Positions 24,216-36,500 of a DNA stretch of 49,640 nucleotides are shown in pieces. The stretch lies in IMG/VR virus record IMGVR_UViG_3300033151_000217, positions 1-49,640 of that record. The stretch is one strand, 5' to 3'. This DNA is from a virus. The notes beneath the pieces are model-generated. The model made no database searches. It was not told where the DNA came from and saw nothing but the letters and a program-made list of their open reading frames with translations. How positions within the stretch are numbered: position 1 is the first letter of the stretch; each line of letters starts with the position of its first letter. The position numbers and the translations under genes were made by a program.

Positions 24216-25488
24216 CGATGAAGCATATCAGAAGAAATACAACATCCAGCCCAACCCCTACAAGGGCGCACAGGCCAGCGTCCTTGCACGATTCGGCAAA
24301 CAGGCCCAGAACCTTGCAGGAACCAGCGGGAAAGGCCCAGCGGTATCGGCAGTCTCCCAAGGCAAGGCAGGCGATACAGCCAAGGGTGCTGTTCGTGACT
24401 CTGCTGGGCAGAAAGCAATGATGGATTCTCAGTCTCGTTTGATGAGAATAAGCTCTGAGATGGACAGGGACAGCATCAGGGCAAAGAAAGAGATCTCAGA
24501 TGCTCAGTTCGAACAGCAGAACAATGTGCCTCTCATTGACCAGATTGCATCAGGATTGACCCTTGCTCAGAGCATGGCTGGACTTGCTCGTGGAATCGGT
24601 CATGCCGCTGGTGATGAATCGAATACCGAGCTTGATCAGGAACGCTACCAAGAGAACTACGACTTCAACATAGACAGGCTCATGAAGGTCGAGGGTGTTG
24701 AGACACCGGAAGAGCTTACGAGAGAGGCTCTACAAGAGGCTCACAACATCGGACTAGCCGCCGCAAAGCCTAAGACGGGTGGCATCTTCCGCAAGGCAGG
24801 CAGGGTCTTTGGAGACGTTGTAGGTGGAGGCATCGAGGCAATCCCTGTTGTTGGATCTGGTGTTAGGCGACTCAGGAACCAGAACCTTGCTGAAGCTGAG
24901 AAGATCAGGTCTGTTGAGAAGAAGACGATGACTCCTGACATGGCTGACAAATACTACGGAGAGATTGCTGAACATCTTTCGAACATGAAGGATGTCTACA
25001 ATCGTCCATTGCGTATCAACCCTGAATTTGAGAAGATCATGTTCGAAAGCTTCACTGATCTTGTCGAGATGATGGAGCTTGGGATGATCAATTACGACTT
25101 CTATTCTGCGGATTCATTGAACTTCCCAATTGATACAGGTGGATCACAAAACTTTCCGATTGATACAGGTGGATCACAAGAAGCGGTAACTGAACCAACT
25201 GAGCAATCCAATGACCTAACAAGGGCAGACGGTACAAAAAAGGGCGAAGGATGGCTTGGCCCAATTGAAATGACTGACGGTTCTGGGAAAACAATGTCAG
25301 AATACAGCATCGGTGTTGAGTTCGATGGTGTTGAAACTGAGATTCCAACTCTTGTACCAACGCTTACTAAAGCTGAGGTTGATCATTTGAGGTCAGGTGG
25401 AAAAGTTACGGACGAGATAGAACGCAAGGCTATTGAACATGCGAAGCTAATGAAGGCTCAAGGCAGAAACGTGTTCAAAGATGATTAA
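24208..25488 (+). CDS. Internal virion protein with EIPTLVPTL-type C-terminal domain (426 aa)
   Basis: ATG at 24208 follows GGAGG and overlaps the previous gene. The N-terminal part is Gln/Ala/Lys-rich and disordered; the middle is helical with a glycine-rich hydrophobic stretch (FGDVVGGGIEAIPVVGSGV) suitable for membrane contact. A tandem 10-residue repeat, NFPIDTGGSQ twice, links to a C-terminal domain with GWLGPIEM, then YSIGVEFDGVETEIPTLVPT, then KAIEHAKLM. This last domain recurs in internal proteins of many short-tailed phages; its biochemical role is unknown to me. Confidence 0.6.
   Translation: MSSDEAYQKKYNIQPNPYKGAQASVLARFGKQAQNLAGTSGKGPAVSAVSQGKAGDTAKGAVRDSAGQKAMMDSQSRLMRISSEMDRDSIRAKKEISDAQFEQQNNVPLIDQIASGLTLAQSMAGLARGIGHAAGDESNTELDQERYQENYDFNIDRLMKVEGVETPEELTREALQEAHNIGLAAAKPKTGGIFRKAGRVFGDVVGGGIEAIPVVGSGVRRLRNQNLAEAEKIRSVEKKTMTPDMADKYYGEIAEHLSNMKDVYNRPLRINPEFEKIMFESFTDLVEMMELGMINYDFYSADSLNFPIDTGGSQNFPIDTGGSQEAVTEPTEQSNDLTRADGTKKGEGWLGPIEMTDGSGKTMSEYSIGVEFDGVETEIPTLVPTLTKAEVDHLRSGGKVTDEIERKAIEHAKLMKAQGRNVFKDD
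25120..25179 (+). repeat. 30-bp tandem duplication
   Basis: Two adjacent 30-base copies, 25120-25149 and 25150-25179, differ by 2 synonymous bases and encode NFPIDTGGSQ twice. The close similarity points to a recent slippage or duplication in a linker region. Confidence 0.85.
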
Positions 25489-25508
25489 GAATAATCTGGA
25501 GGTCGGTA

Positions 25509-25997
25509 ATGGGCTACACTCTTGATACACCACCTACAGGTGCAAGTGACATGGCCGGTGATCTTGGATTGTCACAGATGGCAAAAGAGGGTCTTGGTTA
25601 TGGATGGCAACAGAACTTTGTCAGGTCTGCTCTTGCAAAGAACTTCGACTATGGCGGGATGATGGAATCCGGAGGGAACAGCTTGGCGAACCAAGGTCTA
25701 CTTTACAGTGGAGCTATGGATGCACAGCTTCCAGCAGAGGTCGCAAATGTTGGTCAGGGGATTGCTGGTGAAGCGTACAACTCAGCAGTTGCGAAGAGCG
25801 ATCAGGTTGCTACTGAGGCCCAGAGGACACAGCTCCAGATCAAGACCCACGAAGACCGTATGCAACTTGAATACGACATTGCAAGCGCAACTCTTGAGCA
25901 AAACGAAAGAAACTGGTGGGATGAGGTTATCGCTGGTGCAGGAGTCGCCGCAAACCTGACATCTACCGGGATAGGTGTTCGTAGCTTTTTTAGCTAG
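25509..25997 (+). CDS. Internal virion/tail-associated protein (162 aa)
   Basis: ATG at 25509 follows GGAGG. The sequence is Gly/Ala/Gln-rich and helical with a long central helix (YNSAVAKSDQVATEAQRTQL then KTHEDRMQLEYDIASATLEQ). A C-terminal small-residue hydrophobic segment (VIAGAGVAANLTSTGIGV) may be a membrane contact. This size and composition, and the place ahead of larger ejection proteins, match small pilot-like proteins of podoviruses. Function inferred from context. Confidence 0.5.
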   Translation: MGYTLDTPPTGASDMAGDLGLSQMAKEGLGYGWQQNFVRSALAKNFDYGGMMESGGNSLANQGLLYSGAMDAQLPAEVANVGQGIAGEAYNSAVAKSDQVATEAQRTQLQIKTHEDRMQLEYDIASATLEQNERNWWDEVIAGAGVAANLTSTGIGVRSFFS

Positions 25998-26006
25998 GAG
26001 ATAAAG

Positions 26007-27455
26007 ATGCCGAATGTATTCAGGAACAGCCCAATTGATTCCCTGACGATGGCAGTGAACTCACTGCAAGAGCGTCAGCAGGAAGCCCAGCGGGGACAGA
26101 TGCAAATGATGCAACTGGAATCTGACCTTGCCGACAAGGAGGCCGAGCGCAAGCTGATGCCACAGCGGTTGGAACTTGAAGAGGCGAAGCTCAACCATAC
26201 AACGATGATGGAAGAGCGTGGTATGAATATCGAAGTTGCCAAGGCAGGCATGGAGATCGGCACCCAGCGTTTGATGAACATGCTTCAGCTTGACGAGTTC
26301 ACCTACCAGAAGACGCTCAGGCCATACGAGAAGATGCAACGCAGGCTTGAGATCGAGATGATGGGCCTGAAGCGTTGGGCCTTACCCTTCCAGCTTCAGT
26401 CTGATATCAGGAAAGGTATCCAGACAAACGATGTCATGGGCTTGGTCAAGCTTGCCGCCGCACTGGATGGCACCCTGAACTCAATTGCCAAGAGCGAAGT
26501 CAGTGTTGGCAGTGCAATGGCGAAACAGGGAGAGGCCCAGCAGTGGTTTGCCGCAAGTGCCTATACCCAGAAGGAAGGGCATGGAGGAAAAATTCTTACG
26601 GACTTCCACAACAAGGGCCAAGAGCAGTTATTCAAGGGATCTCAAGAGCTGAACAAGGAAGTAACCGAAGAATCATTCATCTCAGATACGATGGCAGGAA
26701 TCGTACTGGAAGCGGAGCGTTCTGGAGACTTCATTGACAACAAGACAGGCAACTGGACAGACAAGGGAGATACGGTCCTTCTTGATAATCTGAAGTCGGC
26801 ATCTGCTATCGTCTATGCAGACAAGCTTTCTGATTGGGCATTTGCTGAAGGGAAATTCAAGAACGTCAAGGTTGAGGGCTACTCTGAGAAGATCAATGTG
26901 CCTCAGAGGATCAAGGCGATAAGGGAAGTCCCAGACGCTAAGATGACCAAAGAGATGTATGACGAACTCAGGGATCTTGAAGATGGGTTGATGCAGAGTA
27001 TCAAGTTTGACGGGAAAAGCTTCAAGGCCGAGGACTGGAGATCTGTTGAAGGAGCACCAGCGAATGAGATGGCTTGGGATGCTTTCCATGCGAACACTGA
27101 GGCGATGACAAACTTCAAGACGCTGATGATCTCAAATTCCAACATCTCTAGGCAGTCGAACATCTCAGGCAGTATCATGCAAGTGGTTGACTTGATCACT
27201 CAGAAGAGCCAAGATATTGCCGGTGGAGTTGCTGACCCAAAAGCTGAAGATGCAATCGGTCAGATGCAAGAGGGCTGGAGTATCCAGCGTGACGATTTCC
27301 TCAAGGGAATCAGGGATAGCGGCTGGGAGACAGAGGATGATACTCAGGAACTCAAAAGGATCATCTTGTTGAATCCTGAGAAGTTCGGGATCATTGGGCT
27401 TACTGGAGACGAAACGATTTCTAATTACTTCTACGGGAACTCTGAGGACAAGTAG
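26007..27455 (+). CDS. Internal virion protein, helical (482 aa)
   Basis: ATG at 26007 follows AGGAG. Residues about 15-115 form a long charged coiled coil (SLQERQQEAQRGQMQMMQLE; DKEAERKLMPQRLELEEAKL). The rest is helical and acidic with no enzyme signature. It resembles ejected core proteins that stack in the head above the portal. It is transcribed with the giant protein that follows, and together they probably enter the cell with DNA. Confidence 0.5.
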   Translation: MPNVFRNSPIDSLTMAVNSLQERQQEAQRGQMQMMQLESDLADKEAERKLMPQRLELEEAKLNHTTMMEERGMNIEVAKAGMEIGTQRLMNMLQLDEFTYQKTLRPYEKMQRRLEIEMMGLKRWALPFQLQSDIRKGIQTNDVMGLVKLAAALDGTLNSIAKSEVSVGSAMAKQGEAQQWFAASAYTQKEGHGGKILTDFHNKGQEQLFKGSQELNKEVTEESFISDTMAGIVLEAERSGDFIDNKTGNWTDKGDTVLLDNLKSASAIVYADKLSDWAFAEGKFKNVKVEGYSEKINVPQRIKAIREVPDAKMTKEMYDELRDLEDGLMQSIKFDGKSFKAEDWRSVEGAPANEMAWDAFHANTEAMTNFKTLMISNSNISRQSNISGSIMQVVDLITQKSQDIAGGVADPKAEDAIGQMQEGWSIQRDDFLKGIRDSGWETEDDTQELKRIILLNPEKFGIIGLTGDETISNYFYGNSEDK

Positions 27456-27517
27456 GAAGACCCTGCTTCATTCAGATACCGTGTCACACCCAAAGTTAAG
27501 GAACGGAGGTGCGTGTC

Positions 27518-30500
27518 ATGGCAGACAAATACAGTCTCACTGTTCAAGAACGACAAGCACTAATGCCTATTCTCTTAGGCAAGAACTACACCGAAGAGGA
27601 CGAATGGAGAGCTGAGTTTGCCTTGTCTAAGGCCAATGGCGATACATCAACGGCCAAGATTGCTCTTGAAGCGTTACCAAACAAGGGTGCAGAGAGTAAG
27701 GACTTCGGATTCAGGGCCGCAGAAACAGACGTAACAGGCCCACCGAGAAACAGACCAACCACAACGAATTACGGAACCAGACTTGGCGATATGCTGAAGT
27801 CTGCCGGGGAAACTGCTCTCGATTTTGTTCCAAGAGCAGGCGAGAAATATGGCACTCCTGCCAGTGCTAGGCCCTTTGGCGGGATAACCCAAAATGATAT
27901 TGCAAACATGTTGGCTGATCCGACCAAGGTTCTCCATGGCCAGAAGATGAGTCGTGAAGATCGCAAGAAGATGAATGCGTTCTATCGTAAAACTGGCAAC
28001 AAAGAATTCGTTATCGAAGACCTTGATGATGATTTCGCTTGGGCTGAACGTGAAGTAATGGTCAGCTCAGAGACTCCGTATATTGGTCCATCAGATGGGC
28101 TGAGTTTTCTCCAGAAGGTTCAAGGCAGTCGTGAAGCCGATCTCTGGAACGCTACCAAGGCTGGTGCATATGGCTTTGTCAATAGCGGTACAGTGGGTCT
28201 GCTACATGGCCTGAATGCACTGACGAGGACTGCTGGACTTGATTCAAATTGGTGGACAGACGCAAAGAACACATGGCTTAGTGTCGAAGAGGATCAATAC
28301 TCTCGCAGTGCTGGGATGATTGGTAATGTACTTGGCTTCTTTGCTCCTACCAAGTGGGCTGGACTCGGCATAAAGGGTACGGCCAAGGGTGTTGGGTATG
28401 TTGCTGGGAAGGTGGCGGCCACTCGTGGAGCAAAGGTCGTTGCTGAGGTTGCTGGGAAGACTGCTGTAGGTAGGGCTACTGGAGCCGCAGTTGCGGGTAC
28501 TGCAAAGGTGGTTGCAAAAGCCGTTGAGGTTCCTCTCAATCTGGCTACAAGGGTAACGAGCAAAACAATCTTTGAGCTTCCCAAGAAGCTTGTAGACAAG
28601 GCTGGAACGTGGAAGGTCACGAAGGCCATATCCGAGACAAGTTTCGTTAAGGCAAGTGGCAAGGCGATTGATGACCTTGGAGGCAAGGTTGGCAGTGGAT
28701 GGGTTCACAGTAAGATTGCGGCCAATCCGGTACTTGCAAAGATATGGGAGAAGAACGGCGCACATGCTGTCCAACGGGCATTGAGCAAGACGATTACCCA
28801 AGCATGGAACAAGAGCCGTAGAACAAGTGTCAAGACACTCATCGAAGCTGGAGAGAAGGATGCCATAGACGAAGCCGAAAAGATGTTCATTGTGAACATG
28901 GAGAAGGAGATCAGGCGACTATATGGCAACAAGGTATCCAATGAAGTAGTTGGCGAGATGGTAGAGAATGCTCTTGGACAGTTCCAAAAGCATGTATCGA
29001 GCAGTGCAGGAAAAGCTGGTGATACCTTCAGGCGAATGCTGATGAATCCGCTTGGTATCAAGGGCCAGTATGCCGCATCTCTTGGACACAACATCTTGAA
29101 TCAGGCTACTCATGGTGCTCAGTGGTCTGCACACAGGGCTGTGATGACGTTCAACCAGATGTTAGGGCTGTCTGCTATGACAGTTCAGGCACCCGAGAAC
29201 GATCCGTGGTACACAAAGGGACAACTCTACGTTGCAGGAGCAAAGGACTACTTCCTACAGAATGCGAAGGACGAGTCATACTGGAGAACCTTTGCTTCTG
29301 GAGCCTTCTTCGCTTCTCATGGTGGACTATCCTACATCCCGAGCAATGTCCCGTTCCTTGGTAAAGTGGCTGGTGCGGCTAATCCATTCAGCAGTCTCAG
29401 AAAGGCTGTCTTTGGACCGAAGATCAGTGCAAGCAAGGCAGGAGAGATACTGGCCAAAGAGTTCGGTCCAGCGCATCAGCAACTCATGGGCAACATCAAC
29501 AGGATGTTCGGGCGCAAGGCTACCGACACGATTGCAAGGTTCCTGAGCAACGCTCCGCAGACAAATAAGAAGCTTGCTGTTTCGATGCTGAAGAAAGCGT
29601 TCAAGAAAGATCCCGAGTCATTGTCCAATTCGTTCCTTGGCAGAGTTGCGGCAATGATGAAATCGGAACGAGCTACGTTTAGGAGTTCGAAGAAGGACTT
29701 CAGGCGTGGAGCAGTTGATGACGCAATAGATGATCTCCAGTTCGATACTCGCCATGTAGAAACGCTTCTCAATACGGCAGGAAAGACTCCAGCACAGATT
29801 CGACGAGCCAGAGAGCTTATAATTGGACAGCTCAAAAGCAACATGTCTACAGTTGTAAGCAATTACAGGAAGACTGCAATGAAGCAGTTCATGAGGGACG
29901 GCCTCTATGTCTTCGGTGGAAGGGTTCCTTGGACCTTCTTATCAACTGGTGGATACCACATGCTCAGTGAAACCAACTGGGGCAGGGATGCTGATGTTGA
30001 AGAGAAGACTGAAATGCTCTCACATCTTGGCTTTTCTTTATGGGCATCTTCCGAACCTGTTTTCTCCGAAGGTGGCATTCATCTTACCCCGAGAGGTTGG
30101 GGTCGTGGACGCAAGGAACCTGACAGCGATTACATGCCGGGATATTCCGATCTCGCAATAGAGATGAACCACATGGAACGGCAGATGTTTTATATGGGTC
30201 TTGGTACTGCTAGGCATAAGTCTGCTCCGCAGGACTTGAACCCGAAAGAAACCGCATTGACTCTCGCCAAGCCTCTTGGAAGTCAACGTGCTCTTGTCAA
30301 ATCTATTGGCAAGAACATAAGCAAGCAGATGAAAGACGGTGCTCTTCGTGGTCTTGGTATCGACAAGACTCCCGGTATGCACACCGCCTACACTGTTCAG
30401 TATCCCGGTCAGGCCCCGGTAGCACCGGGACAGCTCGGGCCTATGGTCAACGCTATAAGCCATACAAGTACAGAGATTGAACATGGTAAGGAGATCCTTT

Positions 30501-33500
30501 TCTCGTTGCTGAAGAATACTCCAGAGATGCATGATCTTTTCAACATCGGTGGACTTACCCCTGCCGATGGAACCGAGTGGGTCAAAGCTCTTGAGCGTGA
30601 TGAATCAACGAGGGACTTCATTCTTTCTGCGGCTGTCCATGCGATGAAGACTCAGTTCATCAGTGATGGGATCATGGAGCCGGGAGATGAACTCAGGATC
30701 AGTCATGCCCTCAAAGCAACTGCGGCCGAAGGCCAGAAGATCAATGGGCAGTTCCGAAAGGCGGCAGTAGAGGCTATCAATGCACTCCGCTTGGAGCAGA
30801 TGAACGTCAAGGGTACTGACAGAAGCTCCAGCGTGGTAGATTGGTTCAACTTCAGGGACAACGACAAGCTGAATACTCGCATTGATAACCAGCTTGATAT
30901 CGGGAAGCTCTTTGAGTTGAACGTCCATGGCAGGGTTCTTGATGACCTCAATGCTCCCGGTGAGACTCTTATCAGCAATGAGCAGTCCTACTATTCTGCA
31001 TCTGAAGGAATGCTTGAAGAAGAAGTTTCTGCAATCTTGGATCGCTTTGATCAACGGGTAAAGGAAATGGGTGTTGATGATACCCTGAATCTTTCTGATG
31101 GGACGCTGAGGAATCACGTTCTTAGAAGCCTTGAAAGCTACGGACAGAGCACTTGGGCTACGATGATGGAAGAGGATCATCCTGTCCCACTGGACACCAG
31201 ACCCGGTGTACTCACCAAGGAGCGTGTCTTCGAAGGCTTCCGCTTTGGCGGCTTGCTTGCCAAGGACAACACAACAAGCACGTATGTACTGAAACAGTTG
31301 CCAGAGCAGGTTCTCAGGGAGATGGAAGAGCCGCTGAAGACTGAAACAAAATCAGCGCACTACTTCCTGAAGAACGAGCCTGATGTCTTTGTGCCAAGTG
31401 AAAGCCTTTACGAGAAGAGTCCTGATTGGGTTATCAAGGGCAAGAGTGATGTTCGCATCAACAAGCCGATAACCTTTGGGCCAGTAACTCACCCCAAGTA
31501 CATGAATGGCCAGCAACAGGCCCCCGGCTTCCAGCACGAGAGCGGCATGGTTGGGGCAATGGCAGACATAGGGCTGTCCCTAAGTGGATACCATCAGGCA
31601 CAGAGGGGCATTGGCAGGCTCTTGCAGTACCGCAAGTCCGAGTTCAGTGACAGCGATGTTGCGGCTATTGCCGCCATTGATGATGCAGGGTTCTTCCATT
31701 ACGGGGAGAAGGGTCGTAGGGCGATCCCTGCGAACGAGCTGATCATGGCTGTTGGTGGACGGGTATTCACTGGCGATGAGCAGATGGCTGTTGATATCAG
31801 GGCGCACTTCGATGCTGTCCGTGAGGCATGGAAAGATCCTACCGCAACAGGTGATATCAATTATGAGATAATCACCCCGAAATCGTACCTCAAGAAGATC
31901 ATCGAATCTATTGAATCGTCAAGGGGAGCACCCATGACGAACTCAGAGATCAGCTCACTTGAGAACTGGATGGAAGGCTCAAGCCTTACTGCATATAACA
32001 ACGTGATAGAACGGTTGACGAAGAAAGGGTTCCTTGAGGGCTGGGCAACCAGTGACAATACGCTTGAAGGAAACCAAGAGGTCTTCAACAAGACAGGTGC
32101 AGACAACGAAGAGATCATGGAGCGTTTGAGCTTTGTGCTGAATCCTCTTGCCGAGGCAACTACTGACCTAGAGAGGCGTGAGCTTCTCCAGCAGTTGAGC
32201 AAGAAGGTGCTTGGCCTGAAGAGGAAAGCCGCACCAAAGACAGTGATACGGATTGACAAACTCCACAGAGACATCCAGCAGCTTTTGCTAAAGAACAATC
32301 CACGATCAATAGAGAAGCTTCACAGGATGCTTCAGGGGACCAAGGCTCTTGTTATCACACAGCAGGGTGGAAGACCCAGTATCCGCATGGACCTTGAACG
32401 TCTTGAGGGTGGCAACATCGAGCACATTATTGAGAAGCTTGACCTGATCAATCGTGGGATCACGGACTCTCAGGGAATGAGGGAAGAGTTCCTCAAGCGA
32501 ACGAATGAGGCTGGAGCAGATATAAGATCGTTGCTACCGGACATGGCACCTCCGAATCGTACCAATGGGGTCATGGATGTCATGACTGATGTTGGTATCG
32601 GTACAGGGTCAGCCCTTTCAGCAAAGACGCTGGAGGGTCTGGGCAACATCACAGCACAGCTTCTCACCCTTGGGATACCGGGGCAGGAGTTGACGATTGA
32701 CAACTTCAGGAGTGGGTACTCAGGCATCCTGAAGGCTTCCATTGCCGAGATAGTCAAAGATGATATCCCAACACCATCGGAATCTGGTGCTACTCCATTC
32801 AGGACTAGTGCTCAGATGAAGAACCGTGTTGACAACCTCAGCGATTTAGATGTCTACAGTATCCTTTTCGATACATCAGACATGCGTGAATACAGGATCA
32901 TAACTGCTGGGAAAGAGATCCATGCCGAATCTCAGTATTCATCTCTTCCGGTCAAGGATGCTGGACAACGAGATGAAGTAAGGGCCTCTGTAAAGGAACC
33001 GAAATTCACTGAAGGAGGATTCTCAGTAAAGACGGCGACAAGAAAGAGAACCATTGTTGATGACTTTGGAGATGACCTTGATACTCATGTCAGTTTGCTG
33101 AGGCACTTCAATTCCGAGACAAAGGAAGATCTGCTGACAAACAGCTCTGCACGAAGGAGAACCGGCGATACTGCATGGCATAATGGAGTAGATGCTATTG
33201 ATCCGTCAGAACGTGGTGCTCACATGTACCGCTTGGATGACAATGGACAAATAGCAGTAAACAGGATGCTCATTCTCGAAAAGACAGAGGATGAAAGCAT
33301 GTTCATCCCTGTTCCGTTTACTTCCGGTGAAACCACAACGTACATCGAGTGGCTTAACGGGATGGTTGGCAGGCTTGACGGACGGGTTGGAGAAGATACT
33401 GACCAGCAGGCGTTGGTTGACCTTGGGCGTAATCTTGCAAGCGATCTGACCGACTGGCAAGCAGAGCAGTACAACACCACACTGCCTGACCATGACATGT

Positions 33501-36500
33501 ATCGGTTCATCACAAGCAAAGACAATGATTATGTCAGGGGAGATCTCACCAACCTGTACCGGATGGGGTATCGTGAACGTATGTTCGGCTCTGCCCAGAT
33601 GATCAGCCATGCGGTGAAGGATGCTGGCTTGAAGGGTAGCAAGAGAATCAGGCAACTCTCAAGCGACAGTGTGCGAAGGCTTGAGCCTACAGCCCTCAAC
33701 ATGGCTATTCAAGACGTTCTGGATACATGGGGACCGGATGGTGAAGAGATCGTAAGAAACTTCAGTGAAGGTACTGGACGCAATACGAGATACAGGGTTC
33801 TTGCAGTCAACGAAGAAGAGCTTCAGTCAATGTTCGGTGTAGATGATCTTGACGGAGCCTTCATGCCTCACCCGATCCTCATTGCCGCAATGGCTAAGTC
33901 AATGGGATATGGTCCCGGCCATAATCTCATGAAGGCGTTTGTCCATGTTCCGGTTGGTGATTCCATGTTGGCAGATAAGGGCCTCATGGGTGTTCCGCTA
34001 CCGAGGGTTGTTCAGTTGATGGATCGCCTTGGTGTAGCCGCTATCGAACCCAGATCAACAGTGAAGATCGGTGCAAGCGCAATAGACTTCGTTGATGTAG
34101 AGGTCAATGGCAGGCCACGGCATGTGCATGTAGCGGCATGGGGGACTGCTGATGGAAGTGGACGGACAGCAAGGGCAGATCGAGGAGTCTATACGGTCGG
34201 TGCAGAGGACATCAAGTTCCAGAGTATGCCGCATCCAGAAGAATCGGGAACGGTGCTTTCTGGGCAGATGACACTTGATTGGCACCCTGACGCTGTTGCT
34301 GATTTCAATTCAATGCTTCCGGTACAGGATATTGCTCAACTTGCTGGTGCTGTTCTTGGGGACATCCAGCCAGAGAACCTTGCATTGGCCAGAGCCTTGA
34401 TGACAGACATAGAGCTGAACCCGATCATTGCAGAGGGTGATCTTCTGTCTGGTAAGGCGGCAATGTCGAGTCAGGTAATGGCATGGTCAACAGCCACGAG
34501 TCCTGCGATCTTCTTCAGGCGACAGGTACAGAACAGGCTTCTCTCAATCATGAGGGAAACACTCTTCAAGAGGTACTCTCGTCATGGTGGCAAGGGTTCT
34601 TTCATGCCTGATGCCACATACGCAAAGACAAGTGGAGAGGTTGACCTTGCAAATTACCTGAAGAATACGCCTGTAGAGATCAGTGGTGGAGCAATGGGCG
34701 TCAAAAGGACAATGACTCCTGTTCGTGGCAAGGATGGGGTTATTTCCCTGAACAATGACGGTACTCCAAGGACACGAGAATGGACTCCAGCAGATTCGGA
34801 TGATTTCGTTTCTGCAAATTGGCCACTGAAAATAAACAGTCCCGGTAGCAACCACTACAATGTGCCTTCAAATCAGGTTGAGGGCATTCCCGGTCGTGAG
34901 ATTCCTTGGAATCCTCATCGCTTGGATCAGGGACCAACTACCAATGCGGCTTACGGTGCGGCTGAAGAGATTTGGGCTGGTGGACATACTGGAGTAAGGA
35001 CACAGAACACAACTCCGTTCCAGCAAATCTTCGCTCCCGGCGTGATAACCGGATTGAGCAGGAGAGGTGTTACCAACTTTGAGGTTGCCGCTGAGGCCGC
35101 TGGTGCGATGTACCACGAGATCATGACCAATACTAACGTAGTAGACATGACTCGCTCGGGTGGATTGATAGACCAACATGCGGAAAGCCTCAGGGCTGTT
35201 GTCCCAAATGAAAACCATCACTCTATTGATGCACTTGCAGTGGAGGTCAAGGACTTCATCACTGAATTTCTGTATAACGGTACACCTGAAGGTGGACTGA
35301 ACTCAGGTGGTATCGAAGGGTCTATCTCTGCTGGGAATTCTCAAGCATTGATGACCATGCTCACAGGCAGGCGCACAGGGGACACTTGGGATGCAGAGCT
35401 TGATGCCTATGATTCAAATGAACGGATGGTTGACCCACGAACAGGCGAAGAGCTTGCTAATCACGACGGGAAGACTCCTGTAACTTATGGGCAGTTCATG
35501 TTTGACCAACGCTCTCCGAGTGGACAGCCAAACGACACCGTACCGAGCTTCACGTTGTCATTCCTGCCCGAAAGCATGGGCGCACAGATCATCATTAACA
35601 GGATTGATCAAGCAGGGATTCAGCAGGGAGATAATGATGGTGATAAATCCAACATCATCTTCAGTGCTCCTGCTGGAATGGTTGGTGAGATTCTACGTAT
35701 CAGGAATATCATGGGTGGCATTCCATCTCAGAAGACAAAGAAGATGGAGCATGGATTCTCGTATATCGTACCAAGAGATTCTGATGAGTACAGTACGAGC
35801 AAGACAAACGGGAACCAGTACCTCAGGTATCTTGCTGACCAGAAGATTGCCAAGGCGATGACAGGACAGTTGGTGAATGTAAGGACAGCGGCATCCAACA
35901 TCATTTCTAACAACATAGGCTTTGAGTATGATGTCATCGGAGGTGGTTCAGTCAACATCGAGCCAGTTGCAAGATACGATGAGTTCATGGAAGAACACAT
36001 GCCTATAATGATCGACCTGATCTCAAGGGTGCAGAAGGTTCTTGATGTTCCCGGTGAGTTCATGGAAGAAGATCTGAAGAACATGAATGTTGATCATGAA
36101 ATCTTCGGTAGACTAATGAGAAAGGGAACCAGAGGCAAGAACCAGACAGACTATGTGCCATCAATAGAAGACCCATCACGACAAGGAAGCAAGGGCCAGT
36201 TGAACGATATTGAGTACCATCTTCTTGGTGCAATACGTAGGCTTATCAGTCGCATCTCTTCGATATCTCGTGATGAGTTTGTTGGGGGAGAGTCTGTTTC
36301 GAAGAACATGGATGTCATGATCGACTTCGCTATTGATGTGAAGAAGATCTCAAGAAGCGATGTATCTGTTGAAACAGGATTGAAAGAGTTCTTGAAAGAG
36401 GATCTTGAGGCTCTTGGCTACAAGGACGAAGCACTGCAACATGCGATAAACACACTCAGGATTAGGACAAACAACAACGTACTGTTCTCTGACTTCATTG

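Noticed and set aside
28244-28801. A 185-codon minus-strand frame inside the giant gene
   Set aside because: Shadow frame; no ribosome binding site, and the plus strand encodes an uninterrupted 3526-residue protein.
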